Assembly (NCBI GenBank): GCA_029207755.1
Contig: JARCOQ010000007.1
Location: 40,009,656 to 40,073,655 of the forward strand
Source: Chamaea fasciata
Taxonomy: Eukaryota > Chordata > Aves > Passeriformes > Sylviidae
Length of the DNA stretch: 64,000 nucleotides
Direction: 5' to 3'
The notes under the pieces are model-generated. The model was not told where the DNA came from. It saw only the letters and a list, made by a program, of their open reading frames with translations, and did not search any database. A program made the position numbers and the translations under genes. Every line of letters begins with the position of its first letter. Positions within the stretch are counted from its first letter, which is position 1. This document shows, one piece after another, positions 13,918 through 25,219 of this stretch.

Positions 13918-16900
13918 GTGGGTGTGGGCGCGGGCGGGGGAACGTGCCGGGCGGGCCGGGATTGCGGCAGGGGGCGGGAGGCGGCGCGGGGCTCCGCGGG
14001 GGTGGCGGACAGCGGCGCCGGGGGCCGGGGTGGGGGGCGCCCGGAGGAGTATGCCGGCATCCCGCGGCAGCGGGCAGGGTGCCGCTCTCCGGGCGTTCGG
14101 GCGCACCGTGGAGATGCGGGGAGACCCTTCACGGGGGTGGACACAGCCGCATGGGCGGCTCAGAGCAGGGCTGCTGCCCCCGCAGCCGGCGACGCGCGGG
14201 GGCTGGGGCTGTCTCTGGCTCTGGGGGTGCCTGGCTCTGGGCTGCTGCCGCACTGAGGGGCGGCCGGGGCGGCCTCCCCCCGCTCTCGGGCGCTCGCTGC
14301 CTCCGCTTCACCTGCCGGCTGGGCGCGCAGGTGAGGGGCGCGGGCTCACTGCCGCTGCCGGCCCGGGCCGGGCGAGCTGGCTGTCGCCAGCCGTGTCTCC
14401 AGCCCGGGAGGCCCGGAAAAGGAAAGGGGACCCTGGAGGTGCCCCCGCCGCGCGGTCCCAAGTCCGCTTTAGCAGTCAGGCGTGGAGTTGAATGGAAGTT
14501 GCATTCTTTTGCACGCTCTGCTCCAGGAGGCACTTTTCTTTTTTTCCATGGAAGGGAAATAGGTTTGAGAGCAAATAGGGGGAAAGGGAGAAATACCAGG
14601 GGAGCAAGAGCCACATTATGTTTCCATTTCCCTTTAATGAAGGCCCTGTGGAGGTGTATTTGAAAACACAGGGTCTCCTATGCCTTCAAGGAGGGTGAGA
14701 ACACTGTGCTGGCTGGTTCCAGGGCCATATGCAGCGTATGGTGGCCAATGAAACGGGGCCTGGCTCGTTCTCTTGCTTGTCTTGGCAGCCTGCTCCATGG
14801 CTTGCATTACCAGCCCTGGAACACAACCACTGCCAAACTGTGAGTGTGTGTGCCTGTGTGTGTGTTTGGACTCCAAGAGCTCAGCAGAAGCAAATGCTTC
14901 TGCAGCTCAGACTAGGATTTTTCAGCTATTTTTGAGGAAATTTGCATTAAAAACTCTGTCTGGAGGCTCTTGATGGAGTCTGCCCTGGGAATTGATTGGT
15001 AAAACTTGTGTGAGGGCATCTGTGAATGCCAGTCTTTGGAGTTCAGGTTCTTAGTATGAATCGTCGTGATTTAAAAATGCAAAAACCTGCCCATGTAGAG
15101 GGTGAGTGTGTGGGTGCAGGAGCTGCCATCCACACCATTACTGGGTCATGCAGCAGTTGGTTGCCCCTGGTGTTTGGGGAATTAACAAAATCTGCTGAGT
15201 TAGTGTGCAGGTTATTGTTTCTGCTTCCTCATTGAGACACCTATGGATGCTTTCCCTGCATCTTCACAGTTAAGTATTTCCCTCCTTACAGGATGGAAAG
15301 GTCTCTGTGCTACATTCCTTGCCAAGGAAGAGTAAATACTCCCTCAGACCTCTTGCCTCCTCCTGCCCTGTCCATCTGAGCAGTGTGTCCAACTGCTCAA
15401 GCAGCACTGAGCATCTGCTCTGTGGTCACCTTCCCTGTGCTAGTGTTTGCTGCTTCAGCTGCATTGCCTGGGCTGGGTGCTTGGCAGCATGCAATGTCTT
15501 GAATGTGAAGCTGTAAGAGGCTCTTTTCACTGCAGTGGCTGTTCGTAGTGGGCCTGGCCCCAAGAGCAAGGGAGGCAGAGCTATAGTGAGGCATGGGACC
15601 CCTTGCCAGCATGTGTGTGTCCTGTAGTGCCTGTGCAGCAAGGAGGGGGCACTGCAAACCTGATGCCATCTGTCTTTGGCTGCGTTTCTCAGTTGCTTGG
15701 ACTGTCCAGAGTATCAATCCAAACATTGCAGGCTATTTTAACATGCAGCCAGAGAGCTGAAGGCACATACGGGCCTCTCAGCTGAGCAGTGCTGTTGCAA
15801 ACTAGCCAGAGCTGGTCTTTATATGGATTAGAGGTCTTTGTGGATGACCCTGGTATTCAGGGCATAATTTTGAGGAGTTTGTAGGGAAGGTTGGGGCTGT
15901 CATCTCTGAGGCCATCCTTGGCCCCTGAGGGCAGAGTTTGTTCTGGAGCAGGATTGTCTTCTTGAAGATTCTAGCCCTGACCACATGTGGTTATGGAAAA
16001 CCCTGGGTAATTTCAACAAGTCAGAGGTTAGGCTGCAGCTCAGACACTGAGGTTTTCTCAGACCTGGATATTCCTTCCTCCTCAAACCCCTTTGAGCTGC
16101 TTCAGGTACGAAAAGGATAGCTTTTTACCTTCCTCCTCTGCACTGCCGTCCAGTGGGTGGTGCAACCTCAAATAATTAATTGCAGTCTTAATAAAACTGT
16201 GATAATTAATGGCATTTTTTTTGTAGTTATTGGGATTAACTATTGCAGTAGGTGCTTTGGTAGGTGCTGTACAAAACCCTGCTGTCACAGGTTGTTTGGA
16301 AGTCAGTCGCTGCATTGCAGCAGTGGGAGCAGCCAAACGGGAGCTTTTTGCTGCCCTGTGAAGGTATGGAGGAAAATGCTCAGGGAGCAAGGGCTGTGAG
16401 CTGACTGCTTTGCTAATGGCAAATGAAGATTATTACTAATGCTGAGGATTGGAGAACCAGTATGCCTCCTTCTCATAAAAGGGACAAGAAGTCAAAGCTT
16501 TAGACAGGCAGGTGTGGAGGCCTAATGGTGAGACTCAGTTGGACAAGGGCTGCAAAATGGCATTTCTGCCAAGGAGGTGCTGTCTTCCTTGGGCTGCCCC
16601 ATGTGCACAGTGTAGGAAGCTTTGAGCTTCCCTGATGCAGAAGAGGAGGGAGGGCAGCAGGGCTCTTTGCATTCCTGTTTTTAGAATGCTTTTCATAGCC
16701 CTCTGTCTGTCAACGACTCGGATGTTCCTCCTGCCAGCTAGATGTGCAGGACTGAGCCAGAATGTTCCCACTCATGAAGTAGGTTTAGAATTCTACCTCC
16801 TGAGGAACAGTTCTTCATAGCTCCTTCCTCTGTTCAGCATTGTGGCCCCCCACTCACTCTGTGAACTGGGCGTGGGAGGTTACATGTATGGGTGTTCACA

Positions 16901-17306
16901 AACCCTGCAACTCTTCTCCCACCACATGGGGTTGCCTGTGGGAGGAAAGGAACAGTGAGAATTGCAGCTCTGAGTGGGAAGGCCGCAGATGTATCTTTGG
17001 ACCTGCAAACCTAGAAGCTGGTTGTAGCTTTCATCCCTCCTGGGATGGAAATGGAGTGTTGAGGTACTACAGTGTCCTGTGTTCTGAGGTGGTGTGCTCC
17101 ACCTCAGTGCGCTTGATAGGCTGTGCTGTGACCATGCCTTTAACTGGTCTTTTAACAAGGGGGAATTTCTGTGATGCCATAAAACAGTAAGTGACGTTAG
17201 GTACTCAGTAAAGAGAGCATGCACGTGTTTATCCCAGTTGATGTCACTGCAGCTTTTCGGTATGCTATAGGTAGTGGGTTCCTTGGCATCAACAGATTCA
17301 GCAACT

Positions 17307-17322
17307 GAATGAATGAATGAAT
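17307..17322. repeat. (GAAT)4 microsatellite
   Basis: Four perfect GAAT units in JDP2 intron 1. Confidence 0.8.
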
Positions 17323-18995
17323 ACACCATGGCTGTTGTTAAAGTCCATGTTTACCAGAGCTGCTGCATGGGGATCTGAAAAGACCGGTTACGCCCAAAGG
17401 GCTTGTCTGCTGCTGTGTTCTGATGTTTGGCAAATAACTTTGACACTGATCACTGTGGTGCTTGGTACTGGCCCTGCAAGTTACTGCTTTTAACAGTGCA
17501 GAGCAGAAGCAGCTAGCCAGAAGATGTTACTATAAGGTACTACTCAAATACATCTAGAGCAGATAGAATTGTGTGGCAGTGGGAGAGTATTGTGTTTTAG
17601 ACAGCAGAAGAAGGTTCTAATTGCACGTCAAGATACTTGTGGCACTGGGAATATGGGGTAGTTACTTTCTGCCTTCATCTGTCCCCACTGGGGCCTGAAC
17701 CTCGAAGTAGAAGTGGAAGGTCTGTAGGCTTCAGACCATCAGCACTCTGCAGTCTTCTCAGAAGTGTCCAGATGGAAAAAAGCAAGTGGCTCAGAGCTTC
17801 AGAGGAGCAGTGATAGCCAACTGCCCTGTCTTTGTTTAGGAAGTTACATTCTTGGGGCATGAGAAGTTGGGTATGTCAGGAAAGGGCTTTCATATAAATC
17901 ATCCTCCTGCTTGCAGGAGGAACTAGATAGGTTCAATGTATGACATACAGACTGAAGGAGCTTGATAGCCAGCAGCTAAAAAAAAAAGTTTTAAAATGGC
18001 AAGAAAGCCAGAGTAGAATCCAAGGAACTAGAAGTCGGTAGTGCTGCTTCTGATCTCCAAAGCAGAATTATTATTCCCTGTTGGCCAGGAGCTGATGAAA
18101 GGCCGGTTACTGTGACTTGGGTGCTCCAAGACAATACAAACAAATGGCAATATTGTGGTAGGTGCTAACACACTGATGAAGAGATCAAAGATTGCTTGTA
18201 TGGTGGCTTACAGACTTCAGCAGTGTTCTGATGCATGGCAGCTGGCAAGTAATGGCAGGCACCCAGGCTGAGCCTGGTGAGAGAATACCAGGCAAGCATG
18301 GCCTTTATTCTGCAGGCAGCGTGGAGAAGGCCTGGTAGGACAGACTATGCCTTACTGCAGTGCTTAAAATGGGCAAAAGAGAAACATGCTGGTAGGTACA
18401 GAGTGTCAGAATCTGCTGGCTGGCCATATTAGATGCTAGACTGGCTCTCTTAGCATCAGAAGGGTACTTGGATCAACCATTGTAGATGTCAGCACATGTG
18501 AAATAGCTTATGTTGTCAGAAACTGTGATTGTATTATAGGCAGCAAAATTGAAAATAAGGCTGCAAATAGCCCTCACTCTCACCAAGGAAGCTGACACCA
18601 GAGATAAGGTCAAGTTAAATTGAAGTGTGACTGCCAGAGCCTGCTTTGGGATGTCATGGTCGTCTCTGCAGGGTGATGCTCTTGATGCAACAGTACCAAC
18701 TGCATTTGGTTAATAAAGAAACAAACAGTGCCTCTGGATAAGTGGGGATGCTTAGGATGGCAGATAGGAACTGAAGCAGTCTGTTTGCAGGGAATCAAAT
18801 GTATGATTTCAACACAGGTAGGCATTCCTGTGCCAGTCTTAGTCTGTGGGTAAGAATAGCAGTGACGAGGTGGCAGGAGGGGTGTGAATACAGGCTAGCA
18901 ACTGGAGTACATGCCCCCAGGGATACTGGGTTATACGAATTATGCCTACGCACGTTAGATTTATGCTGTAACTGCTGTGCAAACATCAACATCTA

Positions 18996-19103
18996 AAAAA
19001 AAAACCCAACAAACCCCAAACAAAGAGTCCCCTGAAAAAGCATCAACCAAATCAGTATAGGAAAAGGAAAAAACCCAACCCATTTAAAAAAAAAAAAAAA
19101 AAA
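18996..19103. repeat. A-rich low-complexity tract with (A)18
   Basis: An A run followed by C/A-rich sequence (about 18996-19025) and a second run of 18 A at 19086-19103. It looks like the 2.5-kb tract in reverse orientation and is simple-sequence DNA. Confidence 0.75.
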
Positions 19104-21324
19104 GCCCAATAACATGAAGATTAGAACTGCAGGAGAAAGAATAGAAGGGTATGTGGGGACAGTGTCACTGAGGACACTGAGCAACTGTATAGGACAGAAA
19201 CAAGTTGGTAAAGCTTTTTCCCTCTAGGTTTTGGTTTCCAGAAGATAACAGACTCTGCAATAGGAGAAAAGCTAAGATTAAGTAAGCTAAGAGTGTGCTG
19301 CCTCTAAGAAATACTAAAACAACCAATATCGCAGACTGCTGACCATAAGGACATAACTGGGGAACAAAGCACAGGGACACTTGAAACTGGTGGGAAAGAT
19401 GCAGCAAAACCAAGGTGAGCAAAGAAAGCTGTACTGATGTCAGCTTTTTGGGTATGAGACTGCTGATAAAATAACTGAGTTGACTGAAGTCACAGGAAGA
19501 ACAGTGCCAAAGCAAGGATGCAAAAGTTGCTGCAATTATCAGGAGGATTTACAGCCATTTCGGCAAGAGGTCAAGTCTTATGTTACAGCATTTTAACCAG
19601 AATAAGGGAGTGTAGAGGCAGAGCTAAGGAAATAAAAACTGAATTTTGACTTGTGAAATCCTGTGTTTACCAGATTTTTGCTGCAAAGATAGTTGCTGAG
19701 CAGAGCAATGAATGGTATAAGCTACTCATCATTGAACTGAAGTTGTAAGAAAGCCTTCTGTCTCTCCTAATTCACTCTGGAGCATCGTGATGTCATGGCA
19801 CAAAGTGATGAATAGTGTTGGTGCAGAAGGCAGAGTTATGGTGAATATAAACTCAGGAAGCTGGTGTCATGCTGATCCAATGGTCATATGCAAGACTGCA
19901 CATTCTCTTTCTTCTTGCTGTGTTACTGTTGGCTTCATTATGTGAAAAAGCATAGCTGATACAATGCGTACGGAGGAATTGTGTGGTTCAAATGTAGGAC
20001 ACCAGAAAACTAGGTTTTAGTGAAGACAAAACATTGCCAAGCTCATGTAAGGAGATGTTGAAAGACCACCTGGAATTGAGGGGAAAAGGCTGTGTTATTA
20101 ATCAGTTCTGAAAAGAAAAAAATCTGATAAGAATCCCAACTAAAGCACCGTGTTAGAAAGTGAAGGACTACAGAGGTGAGTTGGTTCATGTGCCTTAGAA
20201 ATAGAAAATGCTGCAAGGGAATATCCAGAAAGTAATTAAGAATTGACAAGGCACCAACTGTATTCACCCCATCCAGCAAGATGTGGCTGTTGAAGAGCTG
20301 CAACTTAAAGGTCAAACTCAGATCCTGAACTTTCGAGTTCTGCCCTGCCATGTGAATGTAGTACAAATATGCTGGAGCTATAGGTTGGCATATCCCTGTC
20401 TGCCAAGGTAACAGCTTTGGGAGGAAGACCAAAGTATTAAATAGAATTCTATACTCTGGCTTTTTTTTACGTGATCAAAGTACAACTTGGCTCTGGCATT
20501 CACCAGAAAAGAATGGGAAAGTATCTGGGACTTGGAATGAAAAGAAAGTTGTGCTTACATTAGGAAGAAGCAAAGGAGTGGAACAAACTTAGGGTTTGTT
20601 CAAGTTTGAGTCCCTCCAATCAGCAGGAATGACAGTGGCTGGGGCTGAGGGCCCTCAAGAACTGGGGAGATGATCTGTTACTGCACCCCTGCTCTGCAGA
20701 GAGGGGTGGCATCTCTTCTCATTCCTTTTTATTTCCATGGTTATAGCCTTGCTGGGAATGGTGTTACATTCTTCTCCAAGGCCTAACTCAGCTTGACTCT
20801 TGGCAGTTCTCAATGTGCTCCTGAGCTTTCTAACCCCTGAGTAAGCTCTCACTTGTAGAAGACACTTCCCCCCTTTCCACCTAGTTCTCAGCTCATCTTA
20901 ATGTGCAGGTTTATGGTTTTCCAGAAGGCTTCTGGCACTTTGGTTTGATCAGCTTAAAATTTAGTTTATGCTGATGCAGGTGTGATGTGGGCTTTGTCAC
21001 TGCAGTCTCCAGATCCAGGATAAATTTTTACCGCGTATTGGATACTGGGCCAGCCCCTTCACTCTGACCTGTGTTATGTGTCACACTGGTACAGAGGCTA
21101 TTTCAAGGCATATTAAGCTACCAGATCAAAGATGCAGAAGAAGGTGTGCTGGCAAAAAGTGTTTTCTCAAATCTTTAGCCACTTGTCCCCAGAGATCTGC
21201 CCCAGGCTCAGGAGTGCATGGGGGAGGGTGCTGAGTGGTCAAAGTTGTCCCACAGTCTGAAGAATAGATTTCTCCTTGCTCCTTATTTTGTAAATTGTGG
21301 TGACCCTATATTCAGTCTGTCTGA

Positions 21325-21966
21325 GGACCTGGACTGTCTAGCCTGGGTGGTGTCAACTGCATGCCATGATGAAAGAAAATTAAGCACAGCATTGCCAGCC
21401 AGTCAAGGTGGGGTATTGTCCTGCTCTGCTCCACATGTGCGGCCTCACCTTGAGTACTGTGAGCAGTTTTGGGCACCACAGTAGAGAAAAGAGATGAAAC
21501 CATTAGGGGGCATCCAAAGGAGGGCCATGAGGATGGTGAAGGGCCTGAAGGGGAAACCACATGGGGAGTGGCTGAGGTCACTTGGTCTGGTCAGCCTGGA
21601 GAAGGGGAGACTGAGGGGAGACCTCATTGCAGTCTACAGCTGCCTTGGGAGGGGAAGACTCCCCAGTAGTACTCTTGGTACCAGTGTACTCCTGTGACCA
21701 TTGGCAGGACTCAAGGAAATGGCCTGAAGCTGAGGCAGGGGAGGTTTAGGTTGGATATCAGAAAAAGGTTTTTCCATCCAGAGGGTGGTTGGGCACTGAA
21801 ACAGGCTCCTCAAGGAAGTGGTCATAGAACTAAGCCTGACAAGAGTTCAGTAAGTGTCTGGACAACAGTCTAAGGCACATGGTGTGACTCTTGGTCTATC
21901 CTGTGCAGGGTCAGGAGCTGGACTCGATGAATATGATGAGTCTTCCAACTCAGCATATTCTATGAA
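21325..21966 (+). mobile_element. CR1-type LINE fragment (3' part, + orientation)
   Basis: A decayed copy of the CR1 non-LTR retrotransposon. Recognisable blocks are the 'cattgccagc' segment near 21390, the 'ttgagtactgtgagcagttttgggcacc' type segment near 21452, the 'agcctggagaaggggagactgag' type block near 21590, and a terminal region ending at about 21,966 with the degenerate 'ttctatgaat' type tail. Frames are broken by many stops, so it makes no protein. Conserved blocks match my memory of the CR1 consensus. The 5' limit is approximate. Confidence 0.85.
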
Positions 21967-23489
21967 TAAAAACTAAGTCATCCAAGTCCAGAATGGATTT
22001 TAGCATCCAGTGCAGGGCTCAAGTAAATTCCCATCCTGAACCCTGTTAAAGGATGGATCAGGGCCCCAAATCAGTCTGTGAGAAACTTCAAGTGGATGCT
22101 CATATACTTTTGCTACTGATCATTTTTCTATTTTTTTTTTTAAAGTTTTGACATAAGCTGTTCAAGCTGGGGCTGGACATCTGTGGGATTGCTGGTGAGG
22201 GGTGTGCAGCAGATGGGCTGGACTGTGCTAATGTTGGCAGGTGTCTTCCCCAGTGCCCCAGCATGTCACCTTGGCGAGAGCATCAGGGAAATGGCCAACT
22301 CTGCAGTATATACAGCTATCCCAAAATGGTAGACTGAATTTAACTCCATACGGCTCTGTCTTGTGGCAGGGCGTCCTAGGAAGAACCTCTAGATTCACCA
22401 CCCCTCTGTCATGCCGCCTCATTGACCCAGTGCCTTCTCGCTGGAGAGGGATGATCTCTGAGGACTATGGTAGGGATTTAGCCATGCTCCCTAAATAATT
22501 TGTGTTTTCCTATCTGGAGTGCAGACTAAGGGCGTGATGGTGTTTGTTTCTGGAGTAGTGAAGCATCTTAGCAATGCGTAGGCCTGAAAGGAAGGGGGAG
22601 GGAGGTAGTGTGCAGCTTCAGAGCCTAGCTGCATTGGGCATCTCTGGACACTTTACAAGATGCTGGTGCAGATTCAGTACAAAATGCCACTGCAGATGTG
22701 GAATTATGGTTTTCTAGTTTAGAGATCTCTGTGGAAGAATGAATACTTTGCATCAGTTTAGGTCCTTGCAACCTCAAGGAGTAGTCTTTTCTGAGGCCAA
22801 GTATCATTACCAAGTATTTTCTCTTTCTTTTCTGAAACCAGATGGGCAGGAGTCCATTTCATCAGGTAGTATCACGTCTCTTGAGAAGTTACTTGTCTGT
22901 CTTCTCTTCAGGCTTTAATGATCTTATGCAGATCACCTCCTCCCTGCCCAGCTTCCTCTCCCCACAGCAGTGCTCCCAGTGCTGCTGAGCACTGGCTTGC
23001 TCTCCCCTTCCTGGTTTCCTAAAGGATGACTGGAGCAGAGGGCTTGATTCCTGCTTGCCACCTCATTATGGTTTCTGTCTTGCTGCCTCTGCTTTCCCTG
23101 CTCTTTCTCAAGTCTTCTTGGTCGCAGCTCAGCAAACTCTGCCAGGGGACATCTCATGCTGACACCTGGACCTCTTTGTTGGCAGATTAGACTGTATGAC
23201 AGCTCACAGCTCATTGCAGCATGTAGGTACTCTCTGCTGCAAATCTTTCTGTCTGTCATACCAATACAGGTTGCACAGCACCTGTGCTGGATGCTGTGGA
23301 GCTTGCATTAGCCTCCCTGCCCTTGACTAGCCTCTATGCTTGTTTTTCCTTCCCTTCTGCTGCTTATCTCTGGTTCCTTCACATTAGCAAATATATTAAA
23401 CAATCTCTTGGGTAAAGAGATGTGCCAGCAACTAGAAATCCTTAAGTTTTCTGTTTGTCGTGATTAACCCTGTTCAGCCAGCTCCCACT

Positions 23490-23574
23490 GACTCCACTTG
23501 AGCAGGGTGGCTGGACCAGGCAATCTCCAGAGATCCCTCCCAGCCTCAACTGTTCTGTGATTCTGTGATCCAGG
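23490..23574 (+). mobile_element. CR1 3'-tail fragment
   Basis: Short CR1 end in + orientation. It has the 'gagcagggtggctggac' block, the 'atctccagagatccctccc' block and the diagnostic TTCTGTGATTCTGTGAT 3' repeat. Confidence 0.85.
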
Positions 23575-25018
23575 AGTTCTATCTCATATGCAGCTTTACT
23601 CAGGTTTTCAGCCTGGTACTGACATAGATTTGTCACCCCAGGATGACAAGTGCTGAGCAGCTGTGGCAGCTGGCTTGGCTATGTGTGTGTGCGTGAGTCT
23701 GCATGACTCTGCTGCCTGGGCCAAAAGTCTGTATTGCCTGGTCTCTCAGCACATGAGAGTGGATGCTTTGGAAAGAGCAGGGCAAGAGCATGTTATCCCT
23801 CATTTAATGCTCCTCCTTTCTCTGACACTTAGTGCTGCAAGAGCCTCCATGACTTTCCCCAGCTGTTGAATCCTGCCTTGTGACTGGCTCTTGTGGTTGC
23901 AGAAAGCTGCACAGTGAGATTCTGGGTCCACTCCTTTAGTCTATTTCTCTCTTGTCATTGCTGGTCCTTATCCCTGCTGTGTTGGTGCCTCCTGCACAGG
24001 GGCAGAATGGACTCCTACGATGTGCTGGGACTTCTCTGGATGGGCAGAGCAAGGAGAGCAGTCCACGCACACTGGGACATGTGGTTGAGTTGAGGAAGAG
24101 GAGCAAATGGCTGCTGTGTGGACAGAAGTTGACTCTGAATGTTGTAAATAGGTAACTTGTGAGTGTCCTAGGTCAGTTACACAGCAGGGAGGTACCTGCA
24201 TTGCAGCCAACAACCTTCTGCTCCCATGGCATTTGGACTAATGTAACAGCTCCAGCTCTATGGACTTCCCATTTTAGGTTTAATTTTATTATCTCTTTGC
24301 TGCTTGTTCTTCATACTTGTTGGTAACTCCCTTTCTCCTCCCTCTAAGTGACTTGCTGAAGTTTGCCCTGATCCTATTCTCACTTATTTTCTTTCATGAT
24401 AGAAGAAGACTTTTGAACCTTGCACCATTTCCCTTCCTCTGCAGCCTTTGTTTTCTCATGTCTGTGCTGAGATGTTTGTATAGTGGCAGGTTTTTTTCTT
24501 GTAGTTTTATCGGTGGTCTTTGTGTGCTGTGTCCCAGCCCTGACCAGTGGCTAAGCCTGGCCAGAAGAAATCCAGCCTAGGGCATATTATGGTTCTCTTT
24601 GTGCCGTTTTCTTCTTGTACTAATAATCCACACATTAGTTAATCAAAACACAGTTAAAAGCAAACCTTGATCTGCTGTACTCAGAGAAAGATGTCCATGG
24701 GATCACATCACTGTCATTGCAGCCAGCTCCTGTTCTTCTGGTGCTTTGCCTCTCAGGTCTTTTCCCTTCCTGATCTACAGCACAGTAGCCTATTCTTCCT
24801 GGCAGGATTCATATATTTTGGGTTCTGTCATACAGATTCTGCTTATTTCTCTGCCTTTGCCCTTCCTGGGGGAAAATGTCCGCCTTCCTTGATTCATACG
24901 CCTGTAGGTAATGGGACTGTAACATGGGTTTGTCTTGTGCTGCGTCATGAGGCCCTGTAGCTGGGTTGTAATGGGATGTCTCTGTCCCCCTCCAGCCTAG
25001 GAAGCTGTTTCCCCTGCT

Positions 25019-25219
25019 ATGATGCCAGGGCAGATCCCCGACCCGTCGCTGACGGCTGGCGCGCTGCCCGGGCTCGGCCCCCTGACGGGACTGCCTGGCA
25101 CAGCGCTGACCGCCGAGGAGCTGAAGTGCGCCGACATCCGCAACATCGGGGCCATGATCTCGCCACTCCAGTTCCTGGAGGTGAAGCTTGGGAAGAGACC
25201 CCAGCCTGTCAAAAGTGAG
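25019..25219 (+). CDS. JDP2: JDP2 coding exon 1 (residues 1-67)
   Basis: The acceptor AG at 24994-24995 gives a 23-nt leader before the ATG. The donor is GAG|GTGAGT at 25220. It encodes the N-terminal regulatory part ending VKSE, a psi-K-x-E sumoylation consensus at Lys65. Compared with the human protein as I remember it, Tyr37 is Cys and Ala49/His51 are Ser/Gln. CpG density is higher than in the flanking introns. Confidence 0.96.

Larger units (their letters stand above)
13200..14480 (+). promoter_or_regulatory. JDP2: CpG island at the JDP2 promoter
   Basis: CpG dinucleotides are very dense from about 13,200 to 14,480, in contrast to the flanks. Inside lie a CRE-like TGACGTGT (13611-13618), GC-box sequences (about 13576-13590) and a TATA box (13677-13684). 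The island starts about 11.8 kb upstream of the first JDP2 coding exon on the same strand and is the only promoter-like region between it and the left edge, so I assign it to JDP2. The open frames inside it on both strands are rich in Arg, Gly, Pro and Ala. They are by-products of GC richness and not genes. Confidence 0.8.
13918..24995 (+). other. JDP2: JDP2 intron 1
   Basis: About 11 kb with no coding exon found. The acceptor is a pyrimidine-rich run ending in AG at 24995. The intron contains a CR1 copy (21325-21966), a CR1 tail (23490-23574), a poly(A) tract at 19086-19103, an AT-rich block with two ATAATTAAT repeats (16172-16210) and a short perfect hairpin at 17902-17921. About 17.9-20.4 kb is A-rich on the + strand, and I recognise nothing in it. 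Confidence 0.55.

Noticed and set aside
12839..14663. Several long frames on both strands across the JDP2 CpG island
   Set aside because: Arg/Gly/Pro/Ala-rich products in overlapping frames on both strands are typical of CpG islands, where stop codons are rare.
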